From Flavobacterium akiainvivens (GTDB taxonomy: Bacteria > Bacteroidota > Bacteroidia > Flavobacteriales > Flavobacteriaceae), in NCBI RefSeq assembly GCF_001278115.1, contig NZ_LIYD01000005.1, forward strand, positions 125,899-189,898: a stretch of DNA of 64,000 nt, written 5' to 3'. The notes under the pieces are model-generated. The model worked only from the letters and a program-made list of their open reading frames with translations, ran no database searches and had not been told where the DNA came from. Positions 61,590 through 64,000 of the stretch are shown one piece after another; position 1 is the stretch's first letter; every line of letters starts with the position of its first letter. The position numbers and the translations under genes are program-made.

Positions 61590-62717
61590 TTAATTTTCTG
61601 CTGATGCTGTTTTATCTGATTCGTAATAAGGATAATCGGTATACCCTTCGGCGCCACCACCAAAAAACTTCTCTTTTTTGGGTGTATTAAAGGGCAATCC
61701 GTTCTGTAAACGATACGGCAGGTCAGGATTGGCTATAAACGGGCGACCAAATCCTATCAGGTCTGCCCATCCTTCGTGTAATGCTTCTTCAGCTCTGCCG
61801 GCATCATACTTTCCTGAATAGATTAGTGTACCTTTAAATGCATTTCGATAGGCTTCCTTAAACTCAATAGGCATTACGGGTGCATTGTCCCAGTCTGCTT
61901 CTGCAATATGTATGTAGGCAATACCTATTTGGTTTAGTATTTTGGCGGCGGCTATATAGGTTTCTTCGGGGTTATCATCCATTGCCCCCATTAAGGTAGT
62001 AAGCGGTGCCTGGCGTACACCCACTTTATCAGGGCCTATAGCGCCCGCTACTGCGGTAACAACTTCTTTTAAAAAGCGTAAACGGTTCTCTAATGTGCCC
62101 CCATATTCATCGGTACGTTGATTGGTTTGAGAATCTATAAATTGTTCAATAAGATAACCGTTGGCACCATGAAGCTCCACGCCATCAAAGCCTGCTTCAA
62201 TGGCATTTTTTGCAGCTTGTACATAATCTTTTATAATGCCCTGAATTTCAGGAATAGTAAGCTCCCTTGGCATAGAATGTTGTTCCATATATCCGTCGCC
62301 GGATGTGGCTTCTTTTCCGTCTTTTGCCAAAAACACTTTTACCCCTTGAGCTATTATGGCAGATGGTGCAACGGGCGATTGCCCATTTTCCTGTAAAGAT
62401 GTATGCGATACACGGCCAACATGCCAAAGCTGGGCAAATATTTTTCCTTCTTTTTGATGAACCGCATTTGTAACGTTTTTCCATCCTTTAATTTGCTCAG
62501 GGGTGTATATACCCGGAGTCCAGGCATAACCTTGTCCCTGTTGGCTTATTTGTGTGCCTTCAGAAATAATGAGGCCGGCAGTTGCCCTTTGAGCATAATA
62601 TTCTGCCATTAGCGTTGTAGCCACTTCTCCCTTAGCAGATCTTGATCGTGTCATTGGTGGCATTACTATTCTGTTTTTTAGTGATATACCTTCAAGGTTG
62701 TAAGATTTAAACAACAT
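61590..62717 (-). CDS. Alkene reductase (Old Yellow Enzyme family), copy 2
   Basis: A 375-residue paralogue of copy 1: IVMPPMTRSRSAKG, HVGRVSHT, VELHGANGYLIEQFIDSQTN and DEYGGTLENRLRF. It lies 117 bases upstream of copy 1 and opposite the LysR gene, which may control it through the sites at 62738-62776. Confidence 0.93.
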   Translation of the reverse strand: MLFKSYNLEGISLKNRIVMPPMTRSRSAKGEVATTLMAEYYAQRATAGLIISEGTQISQQGQGYAWTPGIYTPEQIKGWKNVTNAVHQKEGKIFAQLWHVGRVSHTSLQENGQSPVAPSAIIAQGVKVFLAKDGKEATSGDGYMEQHSMPRELTIPEIQGIIKDYVQAAKNAIEAGFDGVELHGANGYLIEQFIDSQTNQRTDEYGGTLENRLRFLKEVVTAVAGAIGPDKVGVRQAPLTTLMGAMDDNPEETYIAAAKILNQIGIAYIHIAEADWDNAPVMPIEFKEAYRNAFKGTLIYSGKYDAGRAEEALHEGWADLIGFGRPFIANPDLPYRLQNGLPFNTPKKEKFFGGGAEGYTDYPYYESDKTASAEN

Positions 62718-62737
62718 GATGTTATTATTTTAATAAT

Positions 62738-62776
62738 TGATAGTGCAAATTTCTATCACATTTGTTTATAAACAAA
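62738..62776. promoter_or_regulatory. LysR-type site and 16-bp palindrome between OYE and LysR
   Basis: TGATAG (62738-62743) and CTATCA (62753-62758) form an inverted repeat with a 9-base centre, the ATAG-N9-CTAT style of LysR boxes. Next to it TTTGTTTATAAACAAA (62761-62776) is a perfect 16-bp palindrome. Both lie 20 to 60 bases from the OYE ATG and the LysR start. Confidence 0.6.
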
Positions 62777-62789
62777 ATAACTTATATTG

Positions 62790-62797
62790 TATCTTTG
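62790..62797 (+). promoter_or_regulatory. -7 box of the LysR gene
   Basis: TATCTTTG matches TAnnTTTG, 20 bases before the ATG at 62817. A TTG 25 bases upstream is a poor fit as -33. Confidence 0.5.
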
Positions 62798-62816
62798 TAT
62801 CAGAAAAATAATAGTT

Positions 62817-63716
62817 ATGAGGTGGAATTTAGAATGGATCAGAACATTTAGAGCGATTTATGAAACCGGTACACTGTCTGCAGCTGCACAGGAGTTATTT
62901 ATATCTCAGCCTGGTGTAAGCCTGCACCTTAACTCACTGGAGGCTTATACCGGATACAAGCTGTTTGACAGGGCGGCAAGAAAAATGGTGCCTACCGAAA
63001 AAGGGAAAATCCTTTACAATTTTGTGTTGGAACCGCTAAAAAAATTAGAAACGGGTGAGCAGCATTTTCATAAACGCTCACAAAGTGAGAGGCCTACCAT
63101 AAGTGTGGGAATGTGTTTTGAAACGTTTCAATATACATTGGAAGAACATATTGCGAGCCTGCCATTTAACCTTATCATTAAGTTTGGCGAATATCCGCAA
63201 ATGCAGCAGGACCTGGATAACGGCCTGCTTGATCTTATTATTACGCCCCAAAAAGGGAACCAGCAAAATTTAGAGTACGAACATTTTTCAAAAGAGCGGA
63301 TTGTACTTGTTGCCGGGCAAAATGCAAAATCAGAAGAACTGGAAAGGTATCTTGCTAATGGACAGCTCGATAAAGCTGTAACCTTTTTAAAGCAGCAGCT
63401 TTGGTATAGTACAGCTGCCGATATGGAGCACCTGAAAAATTTTTGGCTGAAACAGTTTAATGAACATCCTGATTTCAGCCCCAATTATATTGTACCCAAT
63501 ATAATGTCTATTATACGTTGTCTTAGCGAGGGCGAGGGCTTTTCGATTGTTCCGGATTTCCTGTGTAAGGAAGCCATAGCTTCCGGAAAAATCAAACTTA
63601 TATGGGAAGGCAATACGCTGCTGGAGAATAAACTTTATTTCGGGACCCGAAAAAAAACAATGTACCAAAATGAGGTAAGCCAGTTAGAAACAATATTTAA
63701 AAAGAAATGGGAGTGA
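62817..63716 (+). CDS. LysR family transcriptional regulator
   Basis: A 299-residue regulator. The winged helix-turn-helix is at the start: WIRTFRAIYETGTLSAAAQELFISQPGVSLHLNSLEAY, and a substrate-binding domain follows. The start is the ATG at 62817 (MRWNLEW); the frame before it begins with TTG. It diverges from the Old Yellow Enzyme genes; the effector is unknown. Confidence 0.9.
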   Translation: MRWNLEWIRTFRAIYETGTLSAAAQELFISQPGVSLHLNSLEAYTGYKLFDRAARKMVPTEKGKILYNFVLEPLKKLETGEQHFHKRSQSERPTISVGMCFETFQYTLEEHIASLPFNLIIKFGEYPQMQQDLDNGLLDLIITPQKGNQQNLEYEHFSKERIVLVAGQNAKSEELERYLANGQLDKAVTFLKQQLWYSTAADMEHLKNFWLKQFNEHPDFSPNYIVPNIMSIIRCLSEGEGFSIVPDFLCKEAIASGKIKLIWEGNTLLENKLYFGTRKKTMYQNEVSQLETIFKKKWE

Positions 63717-63892
63717 TTTAAGTGTTGTGTAAACAAAAATAGTTCATTGCTTTTAAGCATCACATTCGAATAAAAAGATGGGTATTGGCTACTATTTATC
63801 TCTACATAAATTAGTTTCTAAAGTTTTTAAGGAAAGTTTTCGGCGGGTTCACTAAAATGCTTACTTTGGAAATAAATTTACCTACCTAAAAA

Positions 63893-64000
63893 ATGAATAT
63901 CCTCATATCAGTAAAGCAGTTGGGTAAAAAACACGCTTTACTTAATGAAAAGGCAATTGAACTCGATACTCCGGATTCAGTAATTACCACCGGCACACTC
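63893..64000 (+). CDS. Unknown protein, cut by the window end
   Basis: An open frame from the ATG at 63893 to the edge, 36 codons visible (MNILISVKQLGKKHALL...TGTL). I do not recognise it. A TTACTTTG word about 25 bases upstream is one base off the -7 consensus. The gap 63717-63892 before it shows no other signal. Confidence 0.55.
   Translation, partial: MNILISVKQLGKKHALLNEKAIELDTPDSVITTGTL

Overview
The window reads as a chromosomal segment of a Flavobacteriaceae member (Bacteroidota), probably Flavobacterium or a close relative. The signs are the moderately AT-rich sequence, Shine-Dalgarno-poor starts, -7 boxes of the form TAnnTTTG, many lipoproteins and '...SQ' signal peptides, an outer-membrane beta-barrel receptor, LytTR regulators and family-typical genes such as DUF4199. 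I saw no tRNA, rRNA, CRISPR array, transposase or phage gene.

Layout. Bases 1-312 are non-coding: a repeat word, terminators and a likely structured RNA element. From 0.3 to 21.8 kb the genes are mostly housekeeping: an aminotransferase, a DUF1573 protein, valS, a YD-repeat lipoprotein, a lipoprotein superoxide dismutase, an acyl-CoA-binding protein, psd, cdsA, a LUD protein, ftsH, rsfS, birA, pyrE, a Nudix hydrolase, a pirin, YceI, an RluD-type synthase, a PASTA protein, ddl, coaD and an M14 peptidase. From 22 to 27 kb lie a membrane protein, a TPR protein and a tandem array of five paralogous small envelope proteins of unknown function. From 27 to 34.7 kb there are regulators (Crp/Fnr, LuxR-type), an ABC transporter whose permease is fused to a TlpA thioredoxin domain, yaaA, another lipoprotein and a DUF3861 protein. 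At 34.8-39.5 kb sits an EmrAB-TolC efflux operon led by its TetR regulator, behind two tandem palindromic operators.

At 39.8-42.5 kb a nitrilase-family gene is followed by cysE-cysK. This pair has what looks like a complete cysteine-sensing attenuator: promoter, 15-codon leader peptide with three adjacent Cys codons, antiterminator and terminator. From 42.7 to 50.3 kb come a MarR-nitroreductase-YceI operon with three palindromic operators, two thioredoxin-fold envelope proteins, a LytS/LytT-type pair and a divergent outer-membrane receptor.

The last part, 50.4-63.7 kb, is visibly more AT-rich and holds stress genes: alpha/beta hydrolase, DsbA-like protein, peroxiredoxin, YoaK, bicupin, an SRPBCC-like protein, a monooxygenase-domain membrane protein, a hybrid histidine kinase, a LytTR regulator, Dps, an aldo/keto reductase, two Old Yellow Enzymes and a LysR regulator. 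Three promoters here (bicupin operon, SRPBCC-like gene, Dps) share a direct repeat of 21-bp period at exactly the same distance from a shared -10-like box. That geometry fits a LytTR-type regulator, and one is encoded inside the island, so I infer a local regulon run by the kinase and regulator. This and the cysteine attenuator are the two strongest discoveries here.
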